From contig NZ_BOMS01000040.1 of NCBI RefSeq assembly GCF_016862315.1, positions 1 to 64,000 of the forward strand: a stretch of DNA of 64,000 nt, given 5' to 3'. Under the pieces are notes generated by a model, which was not told where the DNA came from, searched no databases, and was given only the letters and a program-made list of their open reading frames with translations. A program made the translations under genes and the position numbers. This document shows, piece after piece, positions 8,388-17,508 of this stretch. Origin of the DNA: Actinoplanes palleronii (GTDB lineage: Bacteria; Actinomycetota; Actinomycetes; Mycobacteriales; Micromonosporaceae). How positions within the stretch are numbered: position 1 is the first letter of the stretch; the number at the start of each line of letters is the position of its first letter.

Positions 8388-9925
8388 CCGTGACGATCGA
8401 TGAGCCGCTTCTCCGGGCCGTGCCATCCGGCCGGGTGGCGGTGGCCGCCTTGGCTCGGGTGGAGGCGCGGCACTTCCTGCGCAGCCCGTTCGTCTGGGGT
8501 GGTGTGGTGCTCGCCGTCGGACTGGGCGTCGCCTGGTCCTGGACCAGGATGCCGACCTGGGATTCCTTCCAGCAGAACGCCGGGATGAGCGCGCTGGTGC
8601 TGGGTGCCGCGCTGCTTCTGGCCGGACATCTCGCCGCGGGACGGGACCGGCGGGCCAGGGCGGACGAGAGCACCAGGAGCATGCCGGCCACCGCGGCTCG
8701 GCGGGGAGTCGGGCTGCTGGTGGCGGTGCCGATCGCTGCGCTGGCCGGAGCGGTCGTCTACGCCCTGGAGCTGGCGATCCTGCTTCCGGCCTGGCCGGTG
8801 GGGCACTTCGATCCCTGGGCCGGTCTGGTCGTGGTGGTCCTGCCGCCGATCGGCGCTGCCATCGGCGTTCTGGTCGGCCGGGCGCTGCCGAGCGCGGCGG
8901 CTGGGCCGCTTACCGTCGTGGCGCTCGTCGTTGTCCTCTTCCTGCTGCTCGCCCTCTCGACCGGACCGGGCGGGCCCGCCGACCAGATCTGGCCAGTGCC
9001 GGAGCAGCCCTGGGAGGTCGGCGCGGACCGGCCCACCGGCTGGCACCTGATCTACCTGTGCGCCCTCTTGGTCGGGGTCGTCGCGTTGATCTCCTGGCAC
9101 CCTGGGACGGGATGGCGGTCGTGGTCCGGGACAGCCTGGCGATTCGGGGCGACGTCGTCGGTGATGGTGTTGGTCGTGGCCCTGCTGGTTGCCGGATTCG
9201 CGGTGCAGCGGCAGGACGCGGAGGACCTCAGCGAGGTCATCTACCCGGACCAGACCGAGGCACTCACCGGCGTTGCCGTGCTGGACTGCCGGACATATCT
9301 CGAGGTTCGGTACTGCGCACTGCCCGAGTTCGCAAACTGGGCCCGTCAGTGGCGGGCGGCTGTCGAACCCGTCGCGGCGCTGCTCCCGGTCGCCGCGGCG
9401 AAACCGGCGGTTCGGCAGATCGGGGGCTCGGACGACTTCGAGCCGATTACGCCCGGCCAGCCGGAGATCGTCACGTCGACATCCTGGGGCCGGTTCGGGC
9501 GCTGGGCGGAGAACTCGCGGCTCGAGATGGCTCGGGCCTGGTCGGCCGCCGCGGTCGGTCTGGCCAAACGTGACCCCATGTCGTGGCAGAGCTGTGACGG
9601 CGCGGGCCAGCATCGCACGGTTGTGGGGTTGTGGCTGCTCGCCCTGACCCAGCCGGACGGGCCGGCTCGTGTCGCCCGCGGCGAGTTGCGACTCCCCCAC
9701 GTCCGGCAGGGGCCCGCAGACCTGCAGGCCGTGGCGACTTTGCTGGCCGTGCCGACCGCCGAGGTCACCGCATATCTGCAGGCGCACTGGCCGCAGGTGC
9801 TCGATCCGGCCGGCACTGCGCTGGCCGGTCTCGGCGTGACGACCACCCCGCCGCCGATCCCGGCAGCGCCGATCGTCGAGCCCGATTCCGCCCCACCGAG
9901 CGAGGATGCCGGGGTCTGCCGATGA
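8384..9925 (+). CDS. ABC transporter-associated membrane protein
   Basis: A 513-residue protein with about six membrane segments between residues 35 and 275, the usual architecture of an ABC-2 type permease. A large C-terminal domain (about 280-513) follows the last span; it holds Cys-containing stretches and a Pro-rich end (TTPPPIPAAP). The function of the C-terminal domain is not recognised. The ATG overlaps the stop of the ATPase gene, and the stop overlaps the start of a second membrane protein, so the three probably form one complex. The transported substrate cannot be deduced. Confidence 0.8.
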   Translation: MTVTIDEPLLRAVPSGRVAVAALARVEARHFLRSPFVWGGVVLAVGLGVAWSWTRMPTWDSFQQNAGMSALVLGAALLLAGHLAAGRDRRARADESTRSMPATAARRGVGLLVAVPIAALAGAVVYALELAILLPAWPVGHFDPWAGLVVVVLPPIGAAIGVLVGRALPSAAAGPLTVVALVVVLFLLLALSTGPGGPADQIWPVPEQPWEVGADRPTGWHLIYLCALLVGVVALISWHPGTGWRSWSGTAWRFGATSSVMVLVVALLVAGFAVQRQDAEDLSEVIYPDQTEALTGVAVLDCRTYLEVRYCALPEFANWARQWRAAVEPVAALLPVAAAKPAVRQIGGSDDFEPITPGQPEIVTSTSWGRFGRWAENSRLEMARAWSAAAVGLAKRDPMSWQSCDGAGQHRTVVGLWLLALTQPDGPARVARGELRLPHVRQGPADLQAVATLLAVPTAEVTAYLQAHWPQVLDPAGTALAGLGVTTTPPPIPAAPIVEPDSAPPSEDAGVCR

Positions 9926-10548
9926 CCCGATTGCTGCTCCCCCATCTGGCCCGAGCCGTCCCGTGGTCACCGTTCGCGGCGGCCGTCCTGCTCGCCGCGG
10001 TCGCGCAACTACCGACCCTGCTGCGCGACGATCCGGCGCCGACTTCGGTGCTGTTCGGGCTGCGGATCGCGGCCGCGGCTCTCGGCGCGGCGGCCGGGTT
10101 CGCGCTGCCGGACCTGATGGCGTCCACAGTGATCACTCCGGCGCCGCGCTGGCGGCGGCAGTGGTTGCGGATCGCCTTGCCGCTACTTCCGGCCGTGGTG
10201 CTGTGGGCGGGCCTTTATCTCGTTGTGCGTGGGCTGGTCCGCCCGGAGATGGTCTGGCCGGACGGGTTCGTGGTCCTGCAGGCGACGGTCTGCGGGCTGC
10301 TGCCGGTGGCGTTCGCGGCGCTCGGGGCGCGGTATCGGGATACCGCGGTGGCCGCGCTGACCGGCCCGGTGACGCAAGGGGTGGTGCTGGTCGGCTCGCT
10401 GTTCCTGAGCGATCGGAGCTCGCCGTGGACGGTTCCGGCGGCGGCCGGCTGGACCGTCGCCCAGCGAGCCTGGCCGGTGGCGTTCGTGCTGCTGCTGGCC
10501 GTGCTCCTGACAGCCAACCGGGAGGTGGTGCGAACCAGCTCACGGTGA
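9922..10548 (+). CDS. Polytopic membrane protein, probable exporter subunit
   Basis: A 208-residue hydrophobic protein with about six predicted membrane segments and short loops. No catalytic motif is seen. It overlaps the preceding permease-like gene by an ATGA junction and is the last gene of the five-gene unit that starts with the ECF sigma factor. It probably forms the membrane channel together with the preceding protein. No close family name can be given from sequence reading alone. Confidence 0.75.
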   Translation: MTRLLLPHLARAVPWSPFAAAVLLAAVAQLPTLLRDDPAPTSVLFGLRIAAAALGAAAGFALPDLMASTVITPAPRWRRQWLRIALPLLPAVVLWAGLYLVVRGLVRPEMVWPDGFVVLQATVCGLLPVAFAALGARYRDTAVAALTGPVTQGVVLVGSLFLSDRSSPWTVPAAAGWTVAQRAWPVAFVLLLAVLLTANREVVRTSSR

Positions 10549-10804
10549 CCGCGGCGGCAGATCCAGCCGGATCAAACGGGGGTCGCCGCGGTCCCCACCA
10601 GATGGTCGGCGGGGCCCTCTGCGCCTCGCGCCCGCGCCTGCCTCGCGCCCCGCGAAGCGGCCGGATCAGGAAGTCGCCGGGTGTGGCGGGTGGCCGGGTG
10701 AGAGCGACCTCGGGGCCGGGATTGGCCGGCGACCGGGAGCGCAACGTTGCGGAACCTCGATAAAGACCCGTTTTTGTCGGACGGACCCGGTACCGTGCGA
10801 CGCC
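10549..10804. other. Intergenic region upstream of the HSP90-TPR pair
   Basis: These 256 bases contain no convincing gene. The proximal 60 bases include GGAACC and CGATAAAG elements that could belong to a promoter, but spacing does not fit a standard sigma-70 or ECF consensus well enough to call one. Confidence 0.5.
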
Positions 10805-12544
10805 GTGAGCAACACCTTCCAGGTCGATCTACGGGGCATCGTCGACCTGCTCAGCCACCACCTCTACGCGAGCCCCCGCGTCTACGTCCGCGAGCTGCTG
10901 CAGAACGCCGTCGATGCGATCACCGCGGTCGGGGCCGGGCACGCCGGCCGGGTCGAGATCGTCACCGGTGCGACGCTGCGGATCACCGATAACGGCATCG
11001 GGCTGACCGAGGCGCAGGTGCACGAGTTGCTCGCCACCATCGGCCGCAGCTCGAAACGCGACGAGCTGGGGTTCGCCCGCCATGAGTTCCTCGGCCAGTT
11101 CGGCATCGGACTGCTCTCCTGCTTCCTGGTCGCCGACGAGATCGTGGTGCACACCCGGCGCGAGGGGTCCGCCCCGGTGCTCTGGACCGGGTATTCCGAC
11201 GGGCGTTACGACGTGCGACCCGGTGCCGAGCGGGAGCCGGGCACCACTGTCACCCTGACCCCGCGCCGCGGCGCCGAGCACTACCTGACCGGCGCGACAG
11301 TGACCGAGCTCGCCGAGCTCTACGGCTCGCTGCTGCCGGTCGAGGTGACCGTCGACGGCCGCCGGGTCACCACCGGCGCACTCCCCTGGGCCCTCGCGCC
11401 CCAGGAGCGGAGTGAATATTCGCAGGCCACGCTCGGTTTCCGCCCGTTCGACGTGATCGAGCTGAACGTGCCCGGCTCCGGCCTGACCGGCGCCGCGTTT
11501 GTGCTGCCCACCCCGGTCAACCCGGCCAGCCGAGGCGGCCACCGGGTCTACCTCAAGCGCATGCTGCTCTCCGAGAACGTGGAGGGTCTGCTCCCGGACT
11601 GGGCGTTCTTCGCCCGCTGTGTCGTGGACAGCACCGAGCTGCGCCCGACCGCGAGCCGTGAGGCGCTCTACGACGACGGCATGCTGGCCGAGACCCGCGA
11701 CGCGATCGCCGACCAGCTGCGCGGCTGGCTGGTCCGGCTCGCCACGACCGACCCGCACCGGCTCGCCCAGTTCCTGCAGATCCATCACCTGGGTGTGAAG
11801 GCGCTGGCCCTGCACGACGACGAGATGCTGCGCCTGGTCGAGCAGTGGTACCCGATGCAGACCAACATGGGCGAGCTGACCCTCGCCGACTTCCGGGCCC
11901 GGTTCGGTGTGCTCCGGTACGCCGCCACCGCCGACGAGTTCCGCCAGCTCGCCGCGGTCGCCGCCGCCCAGGACATCGGCCTGATCAACGGCGGGTACGT
12001 CTACGACGCCGACCTGATCGAGCGCCTGGCCGCCAGCGACCCGGAGATCCGCGTCGAGCGCCTCGACCCGACCGATCTGACCACCCGGTTCACCGCCGTC
12101 GACGCGGCGACCGAGCTGCGCCTGCGCCCGTTCCTGTCGACCGCCCAGCGCCGCCTGGACCGGCTCGGCTGCGAGGTGGTGGTCCGCGTCTTCGACCCGG
12201 TCACCCTCCCCGCGCTCTATCTGGTGAGCCGCGCCGCGGCGTTCCACGACGAGTTCACCACCAGCCGTGACCAGGCCGACGACCTGTGGGGCGGGGTGCT
12301 CGACGCGCTCGCGCAGACCGTGCCGAACGACCGGCCGCAGCTGGTCCTGAACCACCGCAACCCGCTGATCCGCCGGGTGGCCGCGATCGGCGACCCCGAG
12401 CTCGCCGCCCTCGCCGTCGAGTCGCTCTACGGCCAGGCCCTGTTGCTCGGCCACCACCCGATCCGGCCGGCCGACGCGGCCCTGCTGACCACATCGTTCC
12501 TGGGCCTGCTGGACCGGGCCGTTCCCGAGGAGGAGACCCGGTGA
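10805..12544 (+). CDS. HSP90-family ATPase (HtpG-like)
   Basis: A 579-residue GHKL ATPase of the HSP90 family. The N-terminal ATP site shows YVRELLQNAVDAI (Asn34 for Mg-ATP), ITDNGIGL (Asp62), and the lid glycines FLGQFGIGLLSCF (about 96-107). The middle domain contains the conserved SRE-type catalytic-Arg segment ELRPTASREALYDD. The protein is somewhat shorter than E. coli HtpG and its C-terminal third diverges, so it may be a specialised paralogue rather than housekeeping HtpG. There is no MEEVD-like tail. The GTG start has no strong ribosome-binding site. Its TGA overlaps the GTG of the TPR gene, indicating co-translation with a possible co-chaperone. Confidence 0.92.
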   Translation: MSNTFQVDLRGIVDLLSHHLYASPRVYVRELLQNAVDAITAVGAGHAGRVEIVTGATLRITDNGIGLTEAQVHELLATIGRSSKRDELGFARHEFLGQFGIGLLSCFLVADEIVVHTRREGSAPVLWTGYSDGRYDVRPGAEREPGTTVTLTPRRGAEHYLTGATVTELAELYGSLLPVEVTVDGRRVTTGALPWALAPQERSEYSQATLGFRPFDVIELNVPGSGLTGAAFVLPTPVNPASRGGHRVYLKRMLLSENVEGLLPDWAFFARCVVDSTELRPTASREALYDDGMLAETRDAIADQLRGWLVRLATTDPHRLAQFLQIHHLGVKALALHDDEMLRLVEQWYPMQTNMGELTLADFRARFGVLRYAATADEFRQLAAVAAAQDIGLINGGYVYDADLIERLAASDPEIRVERLDPTDLTTRFTAVDAATELRLRPFLSTAQRRLDRLGCEVVVRVFDPVTLPALYLVSRAAAFHDEFTTSRDQADDLWGGVLDALAQTVPNDRPQLVLNHRNPLIRRVAAIGDPELAALAVESLYGQALLLGHHPIRPADAALLTTSFLGLLDRAVPEEETR

Positions 12545-15321
12545 AGACGTCCGACGAGCTGTGGGCGGTGCTGAGCGAGGCCGAGGACCTTCCGTACGGC
12601 GCGGCGCAGATCGCGCTGGCCGAGCAGGTGCTGCGGCAGGTCGACGGTGCCGGTGACCCGGCACTGGCGTTCTACACCCGGTTGTTCGCGACGAACGCGT
12701 ACATCTACGGCGGCGAGTCGGTGAAGGCGTTCGCCACCTTCTCCTGGTGTGTCAGCGACTTCGACCGGAACCCGCAGGACTACCACCGGAACTGGTCGCA
12801 CAACCTGTTGTGGCTGTTCAAGACGATGGTCAACGCGCTCACCGAGTTTCCCGAGGTGCCGCTGGCCCGGACGTATTCGGTGCTCGAGGACATGGAGCGG
12901 CGGTACCGCGAGAGCGGCCATGGCCTGCAGCCCGTCTACAAGCACCGCTACATCGTCGCCAACCACATCGGCGACGCGGCCGCCGCTGACGAGTGGTACG
13001 AGAAGTGGAAGGCCGCGCCCCGCAACTCGCTCTCCGACTGCGCCGGCTGTGACCCGAACACCCAGGTGGAGTACCTGAACCAGCGCGGCCGGCACGCCGA
13101 CGCGGTGGAGCTGGCCGCCCCGGTGCTGACCGGGCATCTGTCCTGTGTCGAGCAACCGCACGGCATCCTCGGCGAGCTGATGGTGTCGTACCTGAAAGCC
13201 GGCCGCCCGGACGACGCGGCGGACGCGCACCGCCGCTCCTACCTGGGTCAGCGCGGAAACCTGGCCGACCTGTGGGCGATCGGCGAGCACATCCGGTTCT
13301 GTGCCCGCACCGGCAACGAGGCCCGCGGCCTGGAGATCCTGCAACGGCACATCGACTGGCTGGACCGGGCGCCGTCGCCGGCCGCCGGGATGAACTTCGC
13401 GGCGGCCGCCGTCACGCTGCTGCGCCGGGTGACCGTTATCGGTCACGGGGACACCCTGATTCGCCGCAGCGGGCGACCCGACGTCACCGCGGAGGCACTG
13501 GCCGGCGAGCTGACCACGTTCGCGACCGAGTTGGCCGCCCGGTTCGACACCCGCAACGGCACCACCCACCAGAGCGAGATGATCACCGCGTTGATGGCCG
13601 AGCAGCCGTACGGCGTCGACGTGCCGCTGTCCCCCTCGGCCCGCCGCTCCCCCGCCGTCGTGGCGAAGCAGCCGCAGCCCGCCGAGCCGCCGGTGGAGAT
13701 CCCCGCCGAGGGCACCGAGCCCGAGCTGCTCGACCTGGCCGAGAAGCACCTTGAGCAGGACGACCAGGTCGCGTTCGGGCTGGTGCTCGACGCGTACCGG
13801 GCCCGTTTCCCGGAGCCCGCCGACCCGCGGCTGGCCGGCCGGTTCTGGACGTTCCGCGGCATCCAGCTTCCCGGCGACGAGCACGCGGACACCATCGCGG
13901 CCTGGGAGAAGGCGGCCGCGGCGTTCGAGCAGACCGGCGAGCCCGGCAAGGTCAGCGGCCTGCGGGCCCGGATCGCGATGGAGCGCAGCCGGGCCGGGCT
14001 CGGTGACCCCGACGAGGTGCTGGCCGTGATCCGCGCCGACGTCGCGCACCAGGACGCGCACGGCACGGACCGGGACCGGGCGACCGCCTGGCTGCGGATG
14101 TCCACGATGTATTTCGCGCTGGATCTGCTGACCGAGGCGAACGACGCCGGCGACCGGGCCGACCAGCACGCCGTCGCGCACGGTGAGCCCCGCCGGTTGG
14201 CGCACCACGCCCTGCTCCGGGCGCGTAACCGGGGCGCGGCGCAGCGCACCGATGAGGCCCGCGCGGCGGCCCGGGAGGCCTGGGACTTCTACCGGGAGCA
14301 CGGCCCGGCCCGGTCCAGCGCCGAGGCGGCGACGTTCTACGGCCAGCTCGCCGAGGACCCGGCCGAGGTGGTGACCGCGATGACCGAGTCGCTGACGACC
14401 GGGGTGCCCGGCGCCGAGCTGGTCGGTCACATGCTGCGCGGGCGGGCGCTGATGGCCCTCGCCCGGCCCGGTGACGCGATCGACGACCTGGTCGAGGCGG
14501 TCGCGGTCTGCGCCGAGCAGGAGCTGGACCAGCCCGGCACGTTCGCCCGGCAGGATCTGGCGCAGGCGTACCGGCTGGCCGAGCGGCTGCCGGAGGCGGC
14601 CGAGGTGGCCGAGGAGGCGCTGCTCGGGTTCGAGCGGCTGGGCCTCGCCGAGCCGGCCAACGACACCCGGTTCCTGCTGGCCGGGATCTACCGTGATCTT
14701 GACGACACCGGCCGTGCCCTGGAGCTGTACCGGGAGCTGATCGAGCTGCTGGCCGACAACCCGGCCGGGCGGGGTCAGATCGCTGAGGAGGCCGGTGACC
14801 TGCTCTACAAGCTGGACCGGGACGCCGAGGCGGCGGGAACCTTCCGGGCCGCGGCCGCGTCGCTGCGCGAGGCCGGCGATCCGGCCGGCGAGCTGCGGGT
14901 GCTGCGCCGCCGGCTGATGGCGCTGAACTACGCCGATCAGGTCGCCGAGGCGGAGGAGCTGATCGGCCTGGTGGCCCGCCGGTACGCGGAACTCCCGGTG
15001 GAGCTCGCGGACGAGCCCGCCGTGCAGTGGGGTCGGTCTATCTTCGCGTTCGAGGTGGGCAGCATGTTCCTGCGGCGCGGCCGGCACGCCGACGCCACCA
15101 CGCATCTGGCCGGCGCCCCCGAACGGTTGCGCCTGATCGGTGCGGACGACGACGCCGATCGGGTGACCACCCTGCAGGCACGGGCCCTGCTCGCCGGCGG
15201 GGACGCGGCCGGCGCGGTGGCCCTGTTGTCGCCGGTCCGGGCCCGGAATCCGGAGGATGCGGACGCCGAGGAGTTGTACGACGAGGCCCGGGCAGAAGTC
15301 GATCGGCTGAACGACCGTTAA
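12541..15321 (+). CDS. Large TPR-repeat protein coupled to HSP90
   Basis: A 926-residue all-helical protein rich in tetratricopeptide-like helical pairs. The N-terminal block (about 1-360) and the C-terminal block (about 420-920) are separated by a Pro-rich linker (about residues 370-400). No enzymatic motif, signal peptide or membrane segment is visible, so it is expected to be a cytosolic scaffold. The N-terminal block carries a Cys pair in SDCAGCDPN. The GTG start overlaps the stop of the HSP90 gene. In eukaryotes TPR proteins are HSP90 co-chaperones, so a client adaptor role is a reasonable but untested inference. Confidence 0.85.
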   Translation: MKTSDELWAVLSEAEDLPYGAAQIALAEQVLRQVDGAGDPALAFYTRLFATNAYIYGGESVKAFATFSWCVSDFDRNPQDYHRNWSHNLLWLFKTMVNALTEFPEVPLARTYSVLEDMERRYRESGHGLQPVYKHRYIVANHIGDAAAADEWYEKWKAAPRNSLSDCAGCDPNTQVEYLNQRGRHADAVELAAPVLTGHLSCVEQPHGILGELMVSYLKAGRPDDAADAHRRSYLGQRGNLADLWAIGEHIRFCARTGNEARGLEILQRHIDWLDRAPSPAAGMNFAAAAVTLLRRVTVIGHGDTLIRRSGRPDVTAEALAGELTTFATELAARFDTRNGTTHQSEMITALMAEQPYGVDVPLSPSARRSPAVVAKQPQPAEPPVEIPAEGTEPELLDLAEKHLEQDDQVAFGLVLDAYRARFPEPADPRLAGRFWTFRGIQLPGDEHADTIAAWEKAAAAFEQTGEPGKVSGLRARIAMERSRAGLGDPDEVLAVIRADVAHQDAHGTDRDRATAWLRMSTMYFALDLLTEANDAGDRADQHAVAHGEPRRLAHHALLRARNRGAAQRTDEARAAAREAWDFYREHGPARSSAEAATFYGQLAEDPAEVVTAMTESLTTGVPGAELVGHMLRGRALMALARPGDAIDDLVEAVAVCAEQELDQPGTFARQDLAQAYRLAERLPEAAEVAEEALLGFERLGLAEPANDTRFLLAGIYRDLDDTGRALELYRELIELLADNPAGRGQIAEEAGDLLYKLDRDAEAAGTFRAAAASLREAGDPAGELRVLRRRLMALNYADQVAEAEELIGLVARRYAELPVELADEPAVQWGRSIFAFEVGSMFLRRGRHADATTHLAGAPERLRLIGADDDADRVTTLQARALLAGGDAAGAVALLSPVRARNPEDADAEELYDEARAEVDRLNDR
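15310..15319. promoter_or_regulatory. Putative TetR operator, copy A
   Basis: AACGACCGTT has half-sites AACG and CGTT matching the stronger palindrome upstream of the carboxyltransferase gene at 21318. It overlaps the end of the TPR gene and lies 34 bases before the TetR start. A TTGACA hexamer follows at 15330. The position suits autoregulation by the TetR protein. Confidence 0.5.
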
Positions 15322-15353
15322 GCGAACCCTTGACAGCGGGTTAGAGTTGCGTC

Positions 15354-15959
15354 GTGACGACGGTAGATCAGCGGAACCGGACGACCCCGCCGGCGCCTCG
15401 GCGGCGGTCGCGCCGCGATGAAATCCTCGAGATCGCGGTCGGACTCTTCGCGTCCCGCGGCTATCACGGGGTCTCCATGGACGACATCGGCTCGGCGGCC
15501 GGCGTCACCGGCCCGGCGTTGTATCACCACTTCGCCGGCAAGGAGGCGATGCTGGTCGCCGCGCTGATCCCGGTCAGCGACAGCCTGCTGGAGGGCGGCC
15601 GGGAACGCGTCGCCCGCCATCCGGCCGAGGCCGAGGCGGCGCTCGCCGACCTCATCGACTTCCACGTCGAGTTCGCGCTGGCCAACCCGGCCGTGATCGC
15701 CCTGCACCTGCACGAGCTGGACCGGTTGCCGGAGGAGCCACGCCGGCAGATCCGCCGGTTGCAGCGGCTCTATGTGGAGGAGTGGGTGGGTGTGCTCACC
15801 CTGCTGCGCCCGGAGCTGGAGGCGGCCGAGGCGCGGGTGCTGGCGCACGCCGCGTTCGGCCTGATGAACTCGACGCCGTTCCTGGGCGGCGAGGTGGAGC
15901 GCCGCCGGCGGGCCGACCTGCTGCGCGACGCCACCCTGCACGCCCTGACCGGCCGCTGA
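15354..15959 (+). CDS. TetR-family transcriptional regulator
   Basis: A 201-residue repressor. The N-terminal helix-turn-helix (about 20-66) reads RDEILEIAVGLFASRGYHGV, then MDDIGSAAGVTGPALYHHFAGKEAML. The C-terminal helical ligand domain resembles that of regulators of acyl-CoA metabolism. It leads a cluster of leucine/branched-acyl-CoA degradation genes, and palindromes of the AACGNNCGTT type occur upstream of itself and of the carboxyltransferase gene. It therefore probably represses the pathway until an acyl-CoA intermediate binds; the ligand is inferred. Confidence 0.92.
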   Translation: MTTVDQRNRTTPPAPRRRSRRDEILEIAVGLFASRGYHGVSMDDIGSAAGVTGPALYHHFAGKEAMLVAALIPVSDSLLEGGRERVARHPAEAEAALADLIDFHVEFALANPAVIALHLHELDRLPEEPRRQIRRLQRLYVEEWVGVLTLLRPELEAAEARVLAHAAFGLMNSTPFLGGEVERRRRADLLRDATLHALTGR

Positions 15960-16164
15960 AAACCGACGGCCGGCGGCGAGACCTAGCCCGCGGCCGGCGG
16001 CAGAACCAAGCCTGCGGTCCGCGGTAAAACGCAGCAAGAACTGCAGGTAGAACAGAGGATAGGAACGACACCGGCCTGCGGGAGGCCCACCGGTCACCCT
16101 GCCGGCCACGGAACACCGACCAGCCCCACAGGGCAGGTCGGCAAACCGCCATCCAGGGAGCCTC

Positions 16165-17505
16165 ATGATCGAGTCGCTGCTCGTTGCCAACCGTGGCGAG
16201 ATCGCCCGCCGGATCATCCGCACGGCGAAACGCCTGAACATCCGCACCATCGCGGTGCACTCCGACGTCGACGCCGACCTGCCGTTCGTCACCGAGGCCG
16301 ACGAAGCCGTCTGCATCGGCCCGGCCAACCCGGCGCAGAGTTATCGCAACGTCGAGGCCGTGCTGGCTGCCGCCAAGGCGACCGGTGCGCAGGCGATCCA
16401 TCCCGGCTACGGCTTCCTGAGTGAGAACGCGGCTTTCGCCCGTACCGTCGCATCAAGCGGCCTGGTGTGGGTCGGACCCGGCGCTGACGCGATCACCGCG
16501 ATGGGCGACAAGATCAATGCTCGCAACCTGATGGCGGCGGCCGGCGTGCCGGTCGCGCCCGGCACGGCCGAGCCGGTGGCCGACGTCGACGCCGCGGTCG
16601 CGGCGGTCGGGGAGATCGGTTACCCGGTGATGGTGAAGGCGGCGGCCGGCGGTGGCGGGATGGGTATGGGTGTCGCCGCCGACGAGGCCGCCCTGCGTAC
16701 CGAGTTCGGCAAGGTGCAGGCGTTCGCCGAGCGGATGTTCGGCGACGGATCGGTGCTGCTGGAGCGGTATTTCCCCCGAGTGCGGCACGTCGAGGTGCAG
16801 ATCCTCGGCCTGGCCGACGGCCGGGTGATCGCACTGTCCGAACGGGAGTGCTCGGTGCAGCGCCGCAACCAGAAGCTGGTCGAGGAGGCACCGTCCCCGG
16901 CGGTCGGCCCGGAGTTGCGCGAGCGGATCCTGAGCGCCGCGGTCAAGGCCGGCGAGGCGGTCGGCTACCGCAACGCGGGCACCGTCGAGTGCCTGCTCGA
17001 CCCGGCCACCGGCGAGTTCTTCTTCCTGGAGATGAACACCCGGCTGCAGGTCGAGCACCCGATCACCGAGCTGATCCACGGCATCGACCTGGTCGAGCTG
17101 CAACTGCGGATCGCCAGTGGCGAGGACGTGGTCGTCAGTAACGACAAATCGGGCCACGCGATCGAGCTGCGGATCAACGCCGAGGACCCGAAGCGCTTCC
17201 TCCCCGGCCCCGGCAAGGTCGCGACGTGGGTGGAACCGGCCGGCGAAGGCGTCCGGGTGGACTCCGGCTATGCCGAGGGCACCACTGTCACTCCGCACTA
17301 CGACTCGCTGATGGCCAAGCTGATCATTTTCGGTACGGACCGCGAGGATGCGCTGGCCAAGGCCCGTGCCGCGGTGGCCGGTTTCGAGATCGTCGGACCG
17401 AAGAACAACCTGCCGTTCTTCGCCGAGCTGCTGGAGAACGACGAGTTCCGCTCCGGCGACTACGACACCGCGATCGTCTCCCGGATGCGTAAGGGTGTGA
17501 GGTGA
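16165..17505 (+). CDS. Biotin carboxylase subunit of an acyl-CoA carboxylase
   Basis: A 446-residue ATP-grasp biotin carboxylase. It has the N-terminal MIESLLVANRGEIARRI, HPGYGFLSEN (79-88), the Gly-rich ATP loop AGGGGMGMG (161-169), and the catalytic region EMNTRLQVEHPITE. It ends right after the biotin carboxylase C-terminal domain. Unlike most actinobacterial AccA proteins (about 600-700 residues) it has no biotinyl-carrier domain and no MKM motif, and no separate carrier gene is visible in the window. With HMG-CoA lyase next door it probably belongs to a methylcrotonyl-CoA carboxylase. The ATG at 16165 is preceded by an AGGGAG ribosome-binding site. Confidence 0.92.
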   Translation: MIESLLVANRGEIARRIIRTAKRLNIRTIAVHSDVDADLPFVTEADEAVCIGPANPAQSYRNVEAVLAAAKATGAQAIHPGYGFLSENAAFARTVASSGLVWVGPGADAITAMGDKINARNLMAAAGVPVAPGTAEPVADVDAAVAAVGEIGYPVMVKAAAGGGGMGMGVAADEAALRTEFGKVQAFAERMFGDGSVLLERYFPRVRHVEVQILGLADGRVIALSERECSVQRRNQKLVEEAPSPAVGPELRERILSAAVKAGEAVGYRNAGTVECLLDPATGEFFFLEMNTRLQVEHPITELIHGIDLVELQLRIASGEDVVVSNDKSGHAIELRINAEDPKRFLPGPGKVATWVEPAGEGVRVDSGYAEGTTVTPHYDSLMAKLIIFGTDREDALAKARAAVAGFEIVGPKNNLPFFAELLENDEFRSGDYDTAIVSRMRKGVR

Positions 17506-17508
17506 GCC

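Noticed and set aside
10741-10790. ECF-type promoter for the HSP90 gene
   Set aside because: GGAACC and GTC elements exist, but the spacing does not match any known ECF consensus closely enough.
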